From NCBI GenBank assembly GCA_015056625.1, contig SVFY01000005.1, forward strand, positions 88,810 to 152,809: a stretch of 64,000 bases of DNA, written 5' to 3'. Shown in pieces: positions 34,776 to 43,548 of the stretch (positions are counted from its first letter, which is position 1; every line of letters begins with the position of its first letter). A model generated the notes under the pieces. That model made no database searches. It saw only the letters and a list, made by a program, of their open reading frames with translations, and was not told where the DNA came from. Source of the DNA: Butyrivibrio sp. Its GTDB lineage: Bacteria > Bacillota > Clostridia > Lachnospirales > Lachnospiraceae. A program made the translations under genes and the position numbers.

Positions 34776-37019
34776 GTGACAATGGAAGATCGTATTATCA
34801 GAACCGAATATTCCGAGGTTATGCAGAAGTCATTTATTGACTATGCCATGAGCGTTATCGTAGCAAGAGCCCTTCCTGACATAAGGGACGGTCTTAAGCC
34901 GGTTCAGCGCAGAACTTTATATGACATGTACGACCTTGGCATCAGATATGACAGGCCTTATAGAAAGAGTGCGAGAATTGTTGGTGATACCATGGGTAAA
35001 TATCATCCTCATGGTGACAGCTCAATCTATGACTGTCTTGTTGTAATGACTCAGGACTTCAAGAAGATGGTTCCTCTTGTAGATGGCCACGGCAACTTTG
35101 GCAACATCGAAGGTGACGGCGCTGCTGCCATGCGTTACACAGAAGCAAGGCTCAGCAAGCTTACCCAGGAGAACTTCCTTGAGGATCTTGATAAAAATGT
35201 AGTTGATTTTGTTCCAAACTTTGATGAAACAGAGAAAGAGCCTTCAGTTCTTCCTGTTAAGATACCAAATTTCCTGATCAATGGATCAGAGGGTATTGCT
35301 GTTGGTATGGCCACCAGCACACCTCCTCACAATCTGGCAGAGGTAATTGATGCTGAGATTGCTTATATTCAGGATGATACCCTTACTACCAAGGATCTTA
35401 TGAAGTACATCAAGGGTCCAGACTTTCCAACTGGCGGAGTTGTGATCAACAAAAACGAGCTTTTATCCATATATGAAAGCGGAGTTGGTAAGATCAAGAT
35501 CCGTGGAAAGGTAGAGGTTGAAAAGGGTAAAAACGGTCATACAAACCTTGTGATCACTGAAATCCCTTTTACCATGATCGGTGCAGGAATAGGCAAGTTT
35601 ATGGCAGATGTTGCTGAACTTGCTGAAAAGAAGATCACTAACGATATTGTTGATATTTCAAACCAGTCTTCAAAAGAAGGTATCAGAATTGTAATAGAGC
35701 TTAAAAGAGATGCAGATGTAGAGAACTTTACAAATCTTCTTTACAAAAAAACCAAGCTCGAGGATACCTTTGGTGTAAACATGCTGGCTATCGATAACGG
35801 AAGGCCGGAAACTCTGTCTTTAAAAGAAATCATGAGAGCCTGTGCTGATTTCCAGTTCGAGATCACCACAAGGAAATATCAGACTCTTTTAAAGAAGGAG
35901 CAGGATAAAAAAGAGATACAGGAAGGCCTTATAAAGGCCTGCAACGTTATTGACCTTGTCATTGAGATACTCAGAGGCTCAAAGGACAGACCAATGGCCA
36001 AGAACTGCCTTGTTAACGGTGTTACTGATGGCATCAACTTTAAATCCAGAGAGTCCAAGGCAATGGCTGCGCAGCTTCTTTTTACAGAGGCTCAGGCTGA
36101 CGCCATCCTTGACATGAGACTCTATAAACTCATTGGACTTGAGCTTGACGCTCTTATCAAAGAACACGAACAGACTGTAGCAAACATCTACAGATACGAA
36201 GATATTCTTGAGAGCCATGAGTCAATGTCTATGGTCATCCAGAATGATCTTATCAAGATCAAGAAGGAGTATCAGAAGGAAAGAAGAACTATCATCGACA
36301 ACAGAGAAGATGCGGTTTATGAAGAAAAGCCTGTTGAAGAGATAGATGTTGCATTCATCATGGATAAATTTGGCTACGCCAAGACCATTGACGCATCAAC
36401 CTATGAAAAGAACAAAGAGACCATTGAGAATGAGTTCAGATTCTCATTTATTATGAAGAACACTGGTAAGGTATGTTTCTTTACCAATACCGGTAATCTT
36501 CACACAGTAAAGGCAATGGATCTTCCTCAGGGTAAGATGCGTGACAAGGGAGTTCCCATTGATAATGTAAGTAATTTTGACACAGCAAAAGAGACTATTG
36601 TAATGGCTGCAAGTCAGTCAGATCTTAATCTCTACAGGATATTGTTTACTACCAAGCTTTCAATGATGAAGATCGTTGATGGCGGAGAGTTTGATGTATC
36701 AAAGAGAACTGTTGCAGCAACCAAACTCCTTGATGGAGATGAAGTTGTAAATGTAGAGATACTTCATACTCAAAAGACAGTTATCCTTCAGACAAATGAC
36801 GGATATTTCCTCAGATTCCTTGTGGAAACTGTGCCTGAAAAGAAGAAGGCTGCAGTTGGTGTAAGAGGTATGAGGCTTTCTTCCAAGGACTACATAAGAG
36901 ATGTTTATTACCTTTCTGACATGGAAGAGAAGAAGATAGAACACAACGGCAAAGAACTCAACCTTGGACATCTTAAGATCACCAGCAGAGATACCAAGGG
37001 AACAAAGGTGAGATTATGA
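34776..37019 (+). CDS. parC: Type II DNA topoisomerase, cleavage (A-type) subunit, probably topoisomerase IV ParC
   Basis: This 747-residue GyrA/ParC family subunit has the winged-helix region with QRRTLYDM and GKYHPHGD, catalytic tyrosine in AAMRYTEAR, and a C-terminal beta-pinwheel. It is shorter than typical GyrA. The pinwheel position that would hold a QRRGGKG GyrA-box instead reads QGKMRDKG, which favours decatenating topoisomerase IV over supercoiling gyrase. It overlaps rsmD by four bases (ATGA). Confidence 0.82.
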   Translation: MTMEDRIIRTEYSEVMQKSFIDYAMSVIVARALPDIRDGLKPVQRRTLYDMYDLGIRYDRPYRKSARIVGDTMGKYHPHGDSSIYDCLVVMTQDFKKMVPLVDGHGNFGNIEGDGAAAMRYTEARLSKLTQENFLEDLDKNVVDFVPNFDETEKEPSVLPVKIPNFLINGSEGIAVGMATSTPPHNLAEVIDAEIAYIQDDTLTTKDLMKYIKGPDFPTGGVVINKNELLSIYESGVGKIKIRGKVEVEKGKNGHTNLVITEIPFTMIGAGIGKFMADVAELAEKKITNDIVDISNQSSKEGIRIVIELKRDADVENFTNLLYKKTKLEDTFGVNMLAIDNGRPETLSLKEIMRACADFQFEITTRKYQTLLKKEQDKKEIQEGLIKACNVIDLVIEILRGSKDRPMAKNCLVNGVTDGINFKSRESKAMAAQLLFTEAQADAILDMRLYKLIGLELDALIKEHEQTVANIYRYEDILESHESMSMVIQNDLIKIKKEYQKERRTIIDNREDAVYEEKPVEEIDVAFIMDKFGYAKTIDASTYEKNKETIENEFRFSFIMKNTGKVCFFTNTGNLHTVKAMDLPQGKMRDKGVPIDNVSNFDTAKETIVMAASQSDLNLYRILFTTKLSMMKIVDGGEFDVSKRTVAATKLLDGDEVVNVEILHTQKTVILQTNDGYFLRFLVETVPEKKKAAVGVRGMRLSSKDYIRDVYYLSDMEEKKIEHNGKELNLGHLKITSRDTKGTKVRL

Positions 37020-37570
37020 GAGTAATTGCAGGAACTGCAAGAAGACTTAGGCTTGTGACCCCAGAGGGCAATGACACAAGGCCAACACAGGACAGGATCA
37101 AAGAGACTCTTTTTAACATGATCCAAAATCAGGTACCAGGAGCAGTATTTATCGATCTGTTCGCAGGTAGTGGGGGAATAGGTATCGAGGCACTTTCAAG
37201 AGGTGCTGTAAGAGCTGTCTTTGTGGAGAACAATGTAAATGCATATAAGTGCATCCTGGAAAACCTTAAGACAACACATTTTGAGGACCAGTCCACAGTT
37301 CTTAAGCAGGACGTTGTCCTTGGACTTAGGAGTATAAAAGAAAAGGAGGCTGATATTATCTTTATCGATCCTCCTTATCACGGAGAGCTCTATGAGAGAA
37401 CTCTTTCACAGCTTTCTGAAATGAGCTATGTGACAGATAATACTATGATCATTGTTGAAGCTGACCGTGATCTTGATTTTTCTTTTGCCGAAAACTATGG
37501 GTTTGAGGTAAGAAGAGAAAAAGAGTACAAGACCAACAAGCACGTTTTTCTTTACAGAAAGGAAGCTTAA
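37016..37570 (+). CDS. rsmD: 16S rRNA (guanine966-N2)-methyltransferase RsmD
   Basis: This 184-residue Rossmann methyltransferase has the N-terminal IAGTARRLRL and TRPTQDRIKETLFN signatures, SAM-binding DLFAGSGGIGIEAL and catalytic IDPPY. It sits directly before coaD, the very common rsmD-coaD order. ATG 37016 overlaps the parC stop. Confidence 0.95.
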   Translation: MRVIAGTARRLRLVTPEGNDTRPTQDRIKETLFNMIQNQVPGAVFIDLFAGSGGIGIEALSRGAVRAVFVENNVNAYKCILENLKTTHFEDQSTVLKQDVVLGLRSIKEKEADIIFIDPPYHGELYERTLSQLSEMSYVTDNTMIIVEADRDLDFSFAENYGFEVRREKEYKTNKHVFLYRKEA

Positions 37571-37574
37571 GTAA

Positions 37575-38060
37575 ATGAAAATTGCTGTTTATCCTGGTAG
37601 CTTTGATCCAGTAACCTACGGGCATCTGGATATCATAAAACGCGCATCCAAGATGTTTGATGAGGTTATAGTGGCTGTGATGTGCAATTCAGCCAAAACT
37701 CCATTGTTTAGTCTTGATGAACGTGTTAAAATGTTACAAGAATCTGTTAAAGACTTATCTAATGTTAAAATAGAGTCTTTTAGCGGACTACTTATTGATT
37801 ACTGCAAGAGTGCTGATATTCATATTGTTATAAGAGGACTTCGTGCCATTACTGATTTTGAGTATGAGCTTCAGATAGCGCAGACCAATAAGGAATTGTC
37901 CCATAATCAGGTTGATACCGTATTTTTGACAACAAGCCTTAAGTATTCTTACCTTAGCAGCTCAGTTGTCAAAGAGATTGCCAGCTATAACGGGGATATT
38001 TCACCATGTGTGCCAGAATTCATAGCTGAAAGACTCTATCAGAAATACGGATTTAAGTAA
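37575..38060 (+). CDS. coaD: Phosphopantetheine adenylyltransferase CoaD
   Basis: This 161-residue nucleotidyltransferase catalyses the penultimate step of coenzyme A synthesis. It has [16 protein letters not shown] with the T/HxGH motif, the [14 protein letters not shown] substrate site and the YSYLSSS loop. Length is typical. It lies four bases after rsmD. Confidence 0.96.
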   Translation: MKIAVYPGSFDPVTYGHLDIIKRASKMFDEVIVAVMCNSAKTPLFSLDERVKMLQESVKDLSNVKIESFSGLLIDYCKSADIHIVIRGLRAITDFEYELQIAQTNKELSHNQVDTVFLTTSLKYSYLSSSVVKEIASYNGDISPCVPEFIAERLYQKYGFK

Positions 38061-38080
38061 ATTCAGGGGGATATTTTATT

Positions 38081-38782
38081 ATGACCAGCAGGATTGAACA
38101 GCTGATAGATGAGATTGAGACATATATCGATAACTGTAAGCCTCAGCCTCTTTCTCAGACCAAGATCATTGTCAACAAAGAGGAGATCGATGAGCTCTTA
38201 AGAGAGCTTCGCAGCAAGACTCCAGAGGAGATCAAGAGATATCAGAAGATCATCAGCAATAAAGAGGCTATTTTGAATGACGCCCGCAAGAAAGCTCAGG
38301 AGCTTATTGATGAGGCCACAGTTCACACCAATGAACTTATAAACGAGCATGAGATTATGCAGCAGGCATACGCACAGGCCAATGAAGTCGTATCTCAGGC
38401 TGCTATGCAGGCCAAGGGGATCCTTGATAACGCCATGATCGAAGCCAACGAGATGAAGGCTGCTGCAGTTACTTATACAGATCAGCTCCTTGCCAATGTT
38501 GAGAGCATAATCTCTCAGTCTATTGATGCTACAAGCAAACACAACGACGAGATCATCGAGTCAGTCAAGCAGAACAGCATCAACATTGTAAAAGAAGTTG
38601 CTCAGAACAACGACAGCATCCTGTCAGCCCTTACCCAGTACAGTGAAGTAATAAGATCTAACAGAGCAGACCTTAAGCAGCCTGTTAATACCAGTGTTTC
38701 ACCAAGTGCAGCTGCACCTTCAGATATTGGTGAGCAGTTAGATGCTCAGGAAGATAACATCAATCTTGATATGATCAACTAA
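38081..38782 (+). CDS. Coiled-coil (DivIVA/ATPase subunit H-like) hypothetical protein
   Basis: This 233-residue protein is almost entirely helical. Long coiled-coil stretches between residues 35 and 190 are rich in Ala, Gln and Glu, and the acidic tail is flexible (Ser/Pro/Ala near 205). Similar genes beside coaD in clostridia are often loosely labelled ATPase, and resemble DivIVA-type or V-ATPase subunit E/H scaffolds. No nucleotide-binding motif is visible. GGGGG (38066-38070) precedes ATG 38081 at ten bases. Role unknown; a scaffolding function is only a guess. Confidence 0.6.
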   Translation: MTSRIEQLIDEIETYIDNCKPQPLSQTKIIVNKEEIDELLRELRSKTPEEIKRYQKIISNKEAILNDARKKAQELIDEATVHTNELINEHEIMQQAYAQANEVVSQAAMQAKGILDNAMIEANEMKAAAVTYTDQLLANVESIISQSIDATSKHNDEIIESVKQNSINIVKEVAQNNDSILSALTQYSEVIRSNRADLKQPVNTSVSPSAAAPSDIGEQLDAQEDNINLDMIN

Positions 38783-38794
38783 TTTTGTTTTACC

Positions 38795-38826
38795 AGCTGC
38801 CGCTTTTTGCGACAGCTTTTTATCTT
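38795..38826 (+). terminator. Intrinsic terminator after the coiled-coil gene
   Basis: AGCTGCCGC (38795-38803) pairs with GCGACAGCT (38809-38817, one C-A mismatch) around a T5 loop and is followed by a T-rich tail. Confidence 0.7.
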
Positions 38827-38846
38827 TTACCGAGAGAGGGGAATTT

Positions 38847-39929
38847 ATGAATAACAAGTCAATGATTGCAAAGAAGATGATTTCTTTTGTTATGATCCTT
38901 ACTTTTGCGATTTCTCTTTTTGTTTCACCTTCATTTTCAGTTAAATCTTATGCTACATCTAATAAAAATGTTGTGGTAGTAATAGATCCAGGTCATGGAG
39001 GCACTGGAGATAGAAATCTTGGAGCCCAGTACAATGGCCTGTCTGAAAAAGAACTGACTCTTCAGCTTGCAAATATCTTAAAGGCAGAGCTTGAGAAATA
39101 TGAAGGAATTACAGTCTATCAGACAAGAACTACAGATGTTTTGATGTCTCTGGAAGACAGAGCGGCATTTGCCAAAAATGTAAATGCTGATTTTGTTTTC
39201 AGTATCCACTTTAATGCATCTGCTGAGCACCTCTTTTATGGCTCTGAGGTATGGACTTCTACCTTTGGCTCTTACTATCAAAATGGCTATAACTTTGGAC
39301 AGATCGTATCCTCAGAGTGGAGCGGACTTGGCCTTTACCAGAAGGGCGTAAAAACAAGAATAGGTTCATCGGGCAAAGACTACTACGGTATCATCAGACA
39401 GTGCGTTGCCAGAAACCTGCCCTGTGTCATTTTAGAGCATGCGTATATTGACCAAGGCAATGACGTTTCGCTTGTAAAATCAAATAATTTCATAGCAAGG
39501 CTTGCTCAGGCTGATGCAACTGCTATAGCCAAGTATTATGGCCTTAAATCAAAGACTTTGGGCACTGACTATTCAGGCTTTACTTATAAATCAGTTAAAA
39601 AGCCATCAGGTAAACTGTATCAGGACGAGACAGGACCTGACCAGTGTAATATCAAGATCCTTGGCTATGATGTTACAAGCGGAAATATTCTGGTAGAGCT
39701 TACAGCAGCTGATAAACAGAGCCCTGTTATCTATTTTAGTTACAGCTATGACGGTGGTAAGACTTTCTGCCCGCTTCAGATGTGGGACAGAACAAAACCT
39801 ACCCAGTCCTTTAATGTAAAGGTTCCATCCGGAACAACTAATCCTACAATTGTTGTAAAAGCATACAACAACTATGAAAAAGAAGCTGCCAGTGCACCTG
39901 CAACTGTAAATGCATCTTTTAAATATTGA
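38847..39929 (+). CDS. Secreted N-acetylmuramoyl-L-alanine amidase (Amidase_3)
   Basis: This 360-residue secreted protein has a signal peptide with basic N-terminus, a hydrophobic core (residues 11-31) and a probable cleavage after SYA. The zinc amidase domain has DPGHGG (first His), SIHFNA (third ligand His) and LEHAYIDQ with the catalytic Glu. A C-terminal beta-rich domain of about 110 residues probably binds the wall. It cleaves the lactyl-peptide bond of peptidoglycan. GAGAGGGG precedes ATG 38847. Confidence 0.9.
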   Translation: MNNKSMIAKKMISFVMILTFAISLFVSPSFSVKSYATSNKNVVVVIDPGHGGTGDRNLGAQYNGLSEKELTLQLANILKAELEKYEGITVYQTRTTDVLMSLEDRAAFAKNVNADFVFSIHFNASAEHLFYGSEVWTSTFGSYYQNGYNFGQIVSSEWSGLGLYQKGVKTRIGSSGKDYYGIIRQCVARNLPCVILEHAYIDQGNDVSLVKSNNFIARLAQADATAIAKYYGLKSKTLGTDYSGFTYKSVKKPSGKLYQDETGPDQCNIKILGYDVTSGNILVELTAADKQSPVIYFSYSYDGGKTFCPLQMWDRTKPTQSFNVKVPSGTTNPTIVVKAYNNYEKEAASAPATVNASFKY

Positions 39930-39941
39930 TGGAGTATCTTA

Positions 39942-40670
39942 TTGAGACTTGATAAATACTTAGGTGACCATAACATTGGCACCAGGAAACAGATAAAAGA
40001 ATACGTTAAAAACGGAAGATGCAAAATTAATGGAATTGTTGCTTTAAAGAGCGATGTCCATATTGATGAAGATAAAGATGAGATTTCTTTTGACGGAGTC
40101 ATTTTAAGTTACAAAAAGTATCATTACTTTATCTTAAATAAGCCATCAGGAGTAGTTTCAGCAACCACAGATGGCAGAAATACCACAGTTCTTGACCTGT
40201 TAAAGGATGAGAACGTCAAGGGGTTAAGCCCTTGCGGAAGGCTTGATATTGATACAGAGGGACTACTTCTTATAACAGATGATGGCGGTCTTATCCACAG
40301 GCTCCTTTCTCCTATAAAGCACGTAGATAAAGTATATGAAGTTCATCTAAAGGACAGATTAACAGATGAAGGCAGGATGAAGCTTGAAGAGGGCGTGGAT
40401 ATAGGAGATAAAAAGGATGATGGCTCAATAGATTACACACTACCATCAAAAGTTGCCTTTGCGCCCGATGATGGACAAGATAGACCAGTAATTCTTCTTA
40501 CCATCCATGAAGGAAGATTTCATCAGGTCAAAAGGATGCTTGAAGCTGTCGGTAATGAAGTCTTGTTTTTAAGGAGATTATCGATGGGACCAATAAAGCT
40601 TCCAGATGACTTACTCCCGGGACAGTACAGATCTCTTACGGATGAAGAAATAGATTTATTAAACAGTTAG
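39942..40670 (+). CDS. 16S rRNA pseudouridine synthase, RsuA-like
   Basis: This 242-residue S4-domain pseudouridine synthase begins MRLDKYLGDHNIGTR and carries the catalytic motif GRLDIDTEGLLLIT. It starts at TTG 39942 with GGAG (39931-39934) seven bases upstream. It is distinct from the RsuA/RluB paralog at 15392 and from the RluD-type gene at 41948. The 16S U516 enzyme is a reasonable guess because of the RsuA-like spacing (FHQVKRMLEAVGNEV), but the target is not proved. Confidence 0.85.
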   Translation: MRLDKYLGDHNIGTRKQIKEYVKNGRCKINGIVALKSDVHIDEDKDEISFDGVILSYKKYHYFILNKPSGVVSATTDGRNTTVLDLLKDENVKGLSPCGRLDIDTEGLLLITDDGGLIHRLLSPIKHVDKVYEVHLKDRLTDEGRMKLEEGVDIGDKKDDGSIDYTLPSKVAFAPDDGQDRPVILLTIHEGRFHQVKRMLEAVGNEVLFLRRLSMGPIKLPDDLLPGQYRSLTDEEIDLLNS

Positions 40671-40678
40671 GAATATTT

Positions 40679-41338
40679 ATGTTAAAGATAGATTTAAATG
40701 ATTTTGAAGCAGTAATTTTTGATCTTGACGGATCACTTGTGGACTCCATGTGGATGTGGAAGGCTATAGATATTGAGTATCTTAAAGGCTTTGGTATCGA
40801 AGCCCCAAAGGATCTCCAAAAAGAGATTGGAGGAAGGAGCTTTGTAGAAACTGCAATTTATTTCAAGGAGAGATTTTCAATTCCTGATACCGTCGAGAAA
40901 ATTGGTGATGATTGGAACAGGATGGCATTTGACAAGTACACTCATGAAGTTCCTTTAAAGGATGGAGCATATGATTTCTTAAGCCTGTGTCAGGAAAAAG
41001 GGATCAAGCTTGGAATAGCTTCAAGCAACTCCACTGAGCTTATTGAACAGGTGCTTTCTTCCCATGATATCAGGGATAAGTTTCTGAGCATCAAATCAGG
41101 TACAGAAGTTCTTAAGGGTAAGCCTGCGCCGGATATTTACCTGACTGTAGCAAGTGAACTTAATGTGGATCCTTCAAAGTGCCTTGTTTTTGAGGACCTG
41201 GTTGATGGGATCAAAGCAGCAAGAAATGCAGGCATGACAGTTGTTACGGTAAGTGATGACTATTCAAGACACAGCGACGAACTGAAAAAAGAATTATCAG
41301 ACCTATACATAGAAGATTACTGGGGATTTGTTTCATGA
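40679..41338 (+). CDS. HAD-superfamily hydrolase, beta-phosphoglucomutase-like
   Basis: This 219-residue HAD subfamily I phosphatase has FDLDGSLVDS (nucleophile Asp; the variant DGS replaces the commoner DGT), IASSNS (motif II), KPAPD (motif III lysine) and VFEDLVDGIKAA (motif IV). It resembles pyrophosphatase/phosphoglucomutase-type phosphatases; the substrate is unknown. Its stop overlaps the next start (ATGA). Confidence 0.82.
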   Translation: MLKIDLNDFEAVIFDLDGSLVDSMWMWKAIDIEYLKGFGIEAPKDLQKEIGGRSFVETAIYFKERFSIPDTVEKIGDDWNRMAFDKYTHEVPLKDGAYDFLSLCQEKGIKLGIASSNSTELIEQVLSSHDIRDKFLSIKSGTEVLKGKPAPDIYLTVASELNVDPSKCLVFEDLVDGIKAARNAGMTVVTVSDDYSRHSDELKKELSDLYIEDYWGFVS

Positions 41339-41937
41339 AAAAAAGTTATAAGGGTGAATTTGGATATATCAGATATAGAAGGCAGATTGGAATGCTAAGA
41401 ACAGGATCATTTTTGCTTGTGATCCTTTTGCTGTTCCTTTCAGGCCTTTTTATTTTTGGCTCAAGCAAAAATTATCTGAGCATAATAGCAGCTCTTTTGT
41501 GCCTTCCGGCAGGATGGAGCGGAGTAAATCTCATTATGTTCTTAAAGGCAAAGGGATGTAGCGAAAGCTCTTTTAACATTATTGAAAGTAAAAAAAGCGG
41601 CCTTCTTATCAGATATGATGAGGTTATCACCTCTTATGATAAGAATTTTAATGTAGCTGCATCTACAGTCCTTGATAAGAATATTTGCTGCTTTGTTGAG
41701 GATGACTCTTTTGATCTGTCAGATCTTGAAAAGCACATCAAAAAAATGATGACACAAAACGGCTATGGAAACTACAGCATAAAGGCTTTTAACAAGCTGG
41801 ATGATTTTTGTAACAGACTATCGCAGCTTGATCGTATAAGACAGGATAAAAACATAGATCCTGTGGCAATAGAAAATGCCTGGGTTCCAGGAACGCAGGA
41901 AACTGCTGCATCAGTACTTCTTTCTATTTCTTTGTAA
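41335..41937 (+). CDS. Hypothetical membrane protein
   Basis: This 200-residue protein has two closely spaced hydrophobic segments at about residues 22-41 and 46-66, separated by a short turn, followed by a 130-residue soluble domain. No family is recognised. It is translationally coupled to the HAD gene (overlap of four bases) and precedes a pseudouridine synthase gene. Confidence 0.6.
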   Translation: MKKSYKGEFGYIRYRRQIGMLRTGSFLLVILLLFLSGLFIFGSSKNYLSIIAALLCLPAGWSGVNLIMFLKAKGCSESSFNIIESKKSGLLIRYDEVITSYDKNFNVAASTVLDKNICCFVEDDSFDLSDLEKHIKKMMTQNGYGNYSIKAFNKLDDFCNRLSQLDRIRQDKNIDPVAIENAWVPGTQETAASVLLSISL

Positions 41938-41947
41938 GGGATAAATT

Positions 41948-42913
41948 ATGCGTGAGATCGTGATCGGCCCTAATGAAGCTGACAAGAGACTTGACAGATT
42001 TTTGACCTTTTATTTCAAGGAAGCTTCTGCAGGTTTCATATATAAAATGCTTAGAAAAAAGAATATTACACTAAATGGCAAAAAGGCTGATGGTACTGAA
42101 AAGCTCAAAAACAGTGATGTTATCAAGGTTTTCTTTTCTGATGAGACCTTTGAAAAACTAAAAGGCAAAAACGAAGCAGCTGCTAAAGAAGGACTTGCAC
42201 TTAAAAAACTAGGAAACATCAGCGTTATTTATGAAGATGATAATATCGTTCTTGTAAACAAACCATTTGGAGTCTTATCCCAAAAAGCCAAGGCTGATGA
42301 TATCAGTCTTAATGAATGGCTTATAGACTATCTTCTTGAAAAAGGAGATATAACAAGCAACAGCCTCTCATCGTACAGGCCCTCAATCTGCAACAGGCTC
42401 GACAGAAATACCAGCGGACTTGTTATTTGCGCCAAGTCTTTACAGGGTGCAAGAGTAATGAATGAGCTTATTAGTTTAAGAAGCATTGATAAATACTATA
42501 GAACTGTTGTGTGCGGCCATCTGACTAAGGCTATGTCCTTAAAGGGCTATCTAAGTAAAGATGAGAAGCAAAACAAAGTTGATATAAAAGTAAATGATCC
42601 AGGGGAAGGATATTCATACATCGAGACAGAGTATGAGCCTGTGGAATATTTAAAGGAAAAAGATCTGACTGTACTTGAAGTTAAGCTTATAACAGGAAAA
42701 CCTCATCAGATAAGAGCTCATTTAGCAAGTATTGGTCATCCCATCATTGGGGATGTGAAATATGGTGGTAAAAAGACCTATTCATTAAATCACCAGCTTC
42801 TTCACAGCTTCAGAGTTAAATTCCCGGAAGGTTTACAGGAGCCTTTTGATATTTTGTCTGGCAGGGAATTTGTTGCCAAGCTTCCAAAAGAATTTGAAAA
42901 GATAACAGGTTAA
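41948..42913 (+). CDS. Pseudouridine synthase, RluC/RluD family
   Basis: This 321-residue enzyme has an N-terminal S4-like domain (residues 1-75) and a catalytic domain bearing NRLDRNTSGLV with the catalytic aspartate, then KPHQIRAHLASIGHPI. It isomerises uridines in 23S rRNA; distinguishing RluC- from RluD-type target sites would need alignment. It lies four bases before the RecU-family gene. Confidence 0.88.
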   Translation: MREIVIGPNEADKRLDRFLTFYFKEASAGFIYKMLRKKNITLNGKKADGTEKLKNSDVIKVFFSDETFEKLKGKNEAAAKEGLALKKLGNISVIYEDDNIVLVNKPFGVLSQKAKADDISLNEWLIDYLLEKGDITSNSLSSYRPSICNRLDRNTSGLVICAKSLQGARVMNELISLRSIDKYYRTVVCGHLTKAMSLKGYLSKDEKQNKVDIKVNDPGEGYSYIETEYEPVEYLKEKDLTVLEVKLITGKPHQIRAHLASIGHPIIGDVKYGGKKTYSLNHQLLHSFRVKFPEGLQEPFDILSGREFVAKLPKEFEKITG

Positions 42914-42916
42914 GTT

Positions 42917-43465
42917 ATGCCAACATGGAATTCCAGGGGCCTTAGAGGCTCAACTTTAGAGGAACTAATAAACAGGACCAATGAGCGCTATGGCGAACTT
43001 GGGCTTTGTCTTATCCAGAAAATCCCAACTCCTATAACGCCCATTAATATTGATAAAGAGACAAGACATATAACTCTTGCCTATTTTGACCAGAAGAGTA
43101 CCGTTGACTACATTGGTGCAGTCCAGGGAATTCCGGTGTGTTTTGACGCAAAAGAATGTGCTCAGGATACCTTTACACTGGAAAACATCCATCCACATCA
43201 GGTAAGCTTCATGGAAAACTTTGAAAAGCAGGATGGAGTAGCATTTTTTCTCATATATTACACTGGTCTTAATGAGTTTTACTACCTTCCTTACAGAGAC
43301 CTTAAAGTCTTCTGGGACAGAGCTCAAAATGGCGGAAGAAAGAGCTTCAGACATGATGAGCTTGATATGAAATATGTGATAAATCCCGGTCATGATGCTG
43401 GTATTTTTGTCCCATACCTTGAAGCACTGTCAATTGATCTTGATTCAAGAGAAGAAAAAGATTGA
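42917..43465 (+). CDS. recU: Holliday junction resolvase RecU-family protein
   Basis: This 182-residue protein matches RecU in order of motifs: RGSTLEELINRTNERY at the N-terminus, the catalytic Asp in STVDYIGA, FDAKE (the E-x-K site, with Asp in place of the usual Glu) and the HPHQVSFM region. RecU resolves Holliday junctions in Firmicutes. In many genomes it is beside a penicillin-binding protein; here it follows RluD-type and precedes hisZ. The Glu-to-Asp change in the active site is conservative. Confidence 0.8.
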   Translation: MPTWNSRGLRGSTLEELINRTNERYGELGLCLIQKIPTPITPINIDKETRHITLAYFDQKSTVDYIGAVQGIPVCFDAKECAQDTFTLENIHPHQVSFMENFEKQDGVAFFLIYYTGLNEFYYLPYRDLKVFWDRAQNGGRKSFRHDELDMKYVINPGHDAGIFVPYLEALSIDLDSREEKD

Positions 43466-43535
43466 CATAGATATGTCAATAATGTAAACTCTTTTCTATA
43501 GTAGCATATTAGCATGGTAGCACTGTGCATTGCTA
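43462..43535 (+). promoter_or_regulatory. Promoter and operator-like repeats upstream of hisZ
   Basis: TTGACA (43462-43467) and TAAACT (43485-43490) are 17 bases apart. A perfect inverted repeat, TGACATA-GA-TATGTCA (43463-43478), overlaps the -35. Downstream, three TAGCA units begin at 43502, 43510 and 43518 (8-bp period), and the last can pair with TGCTA (43531-43535). Candidate control region for hisZGD. Confidence 0.55.
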
Positions 43536-43548
43536 AAGTGAGGTTTAT

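Noticed and set aside
43466..43548. T-box riboswitch before hisZ
   Set aside because: The gap is only 83 bases with no specifier loop, T-box consensus or antiterminator.
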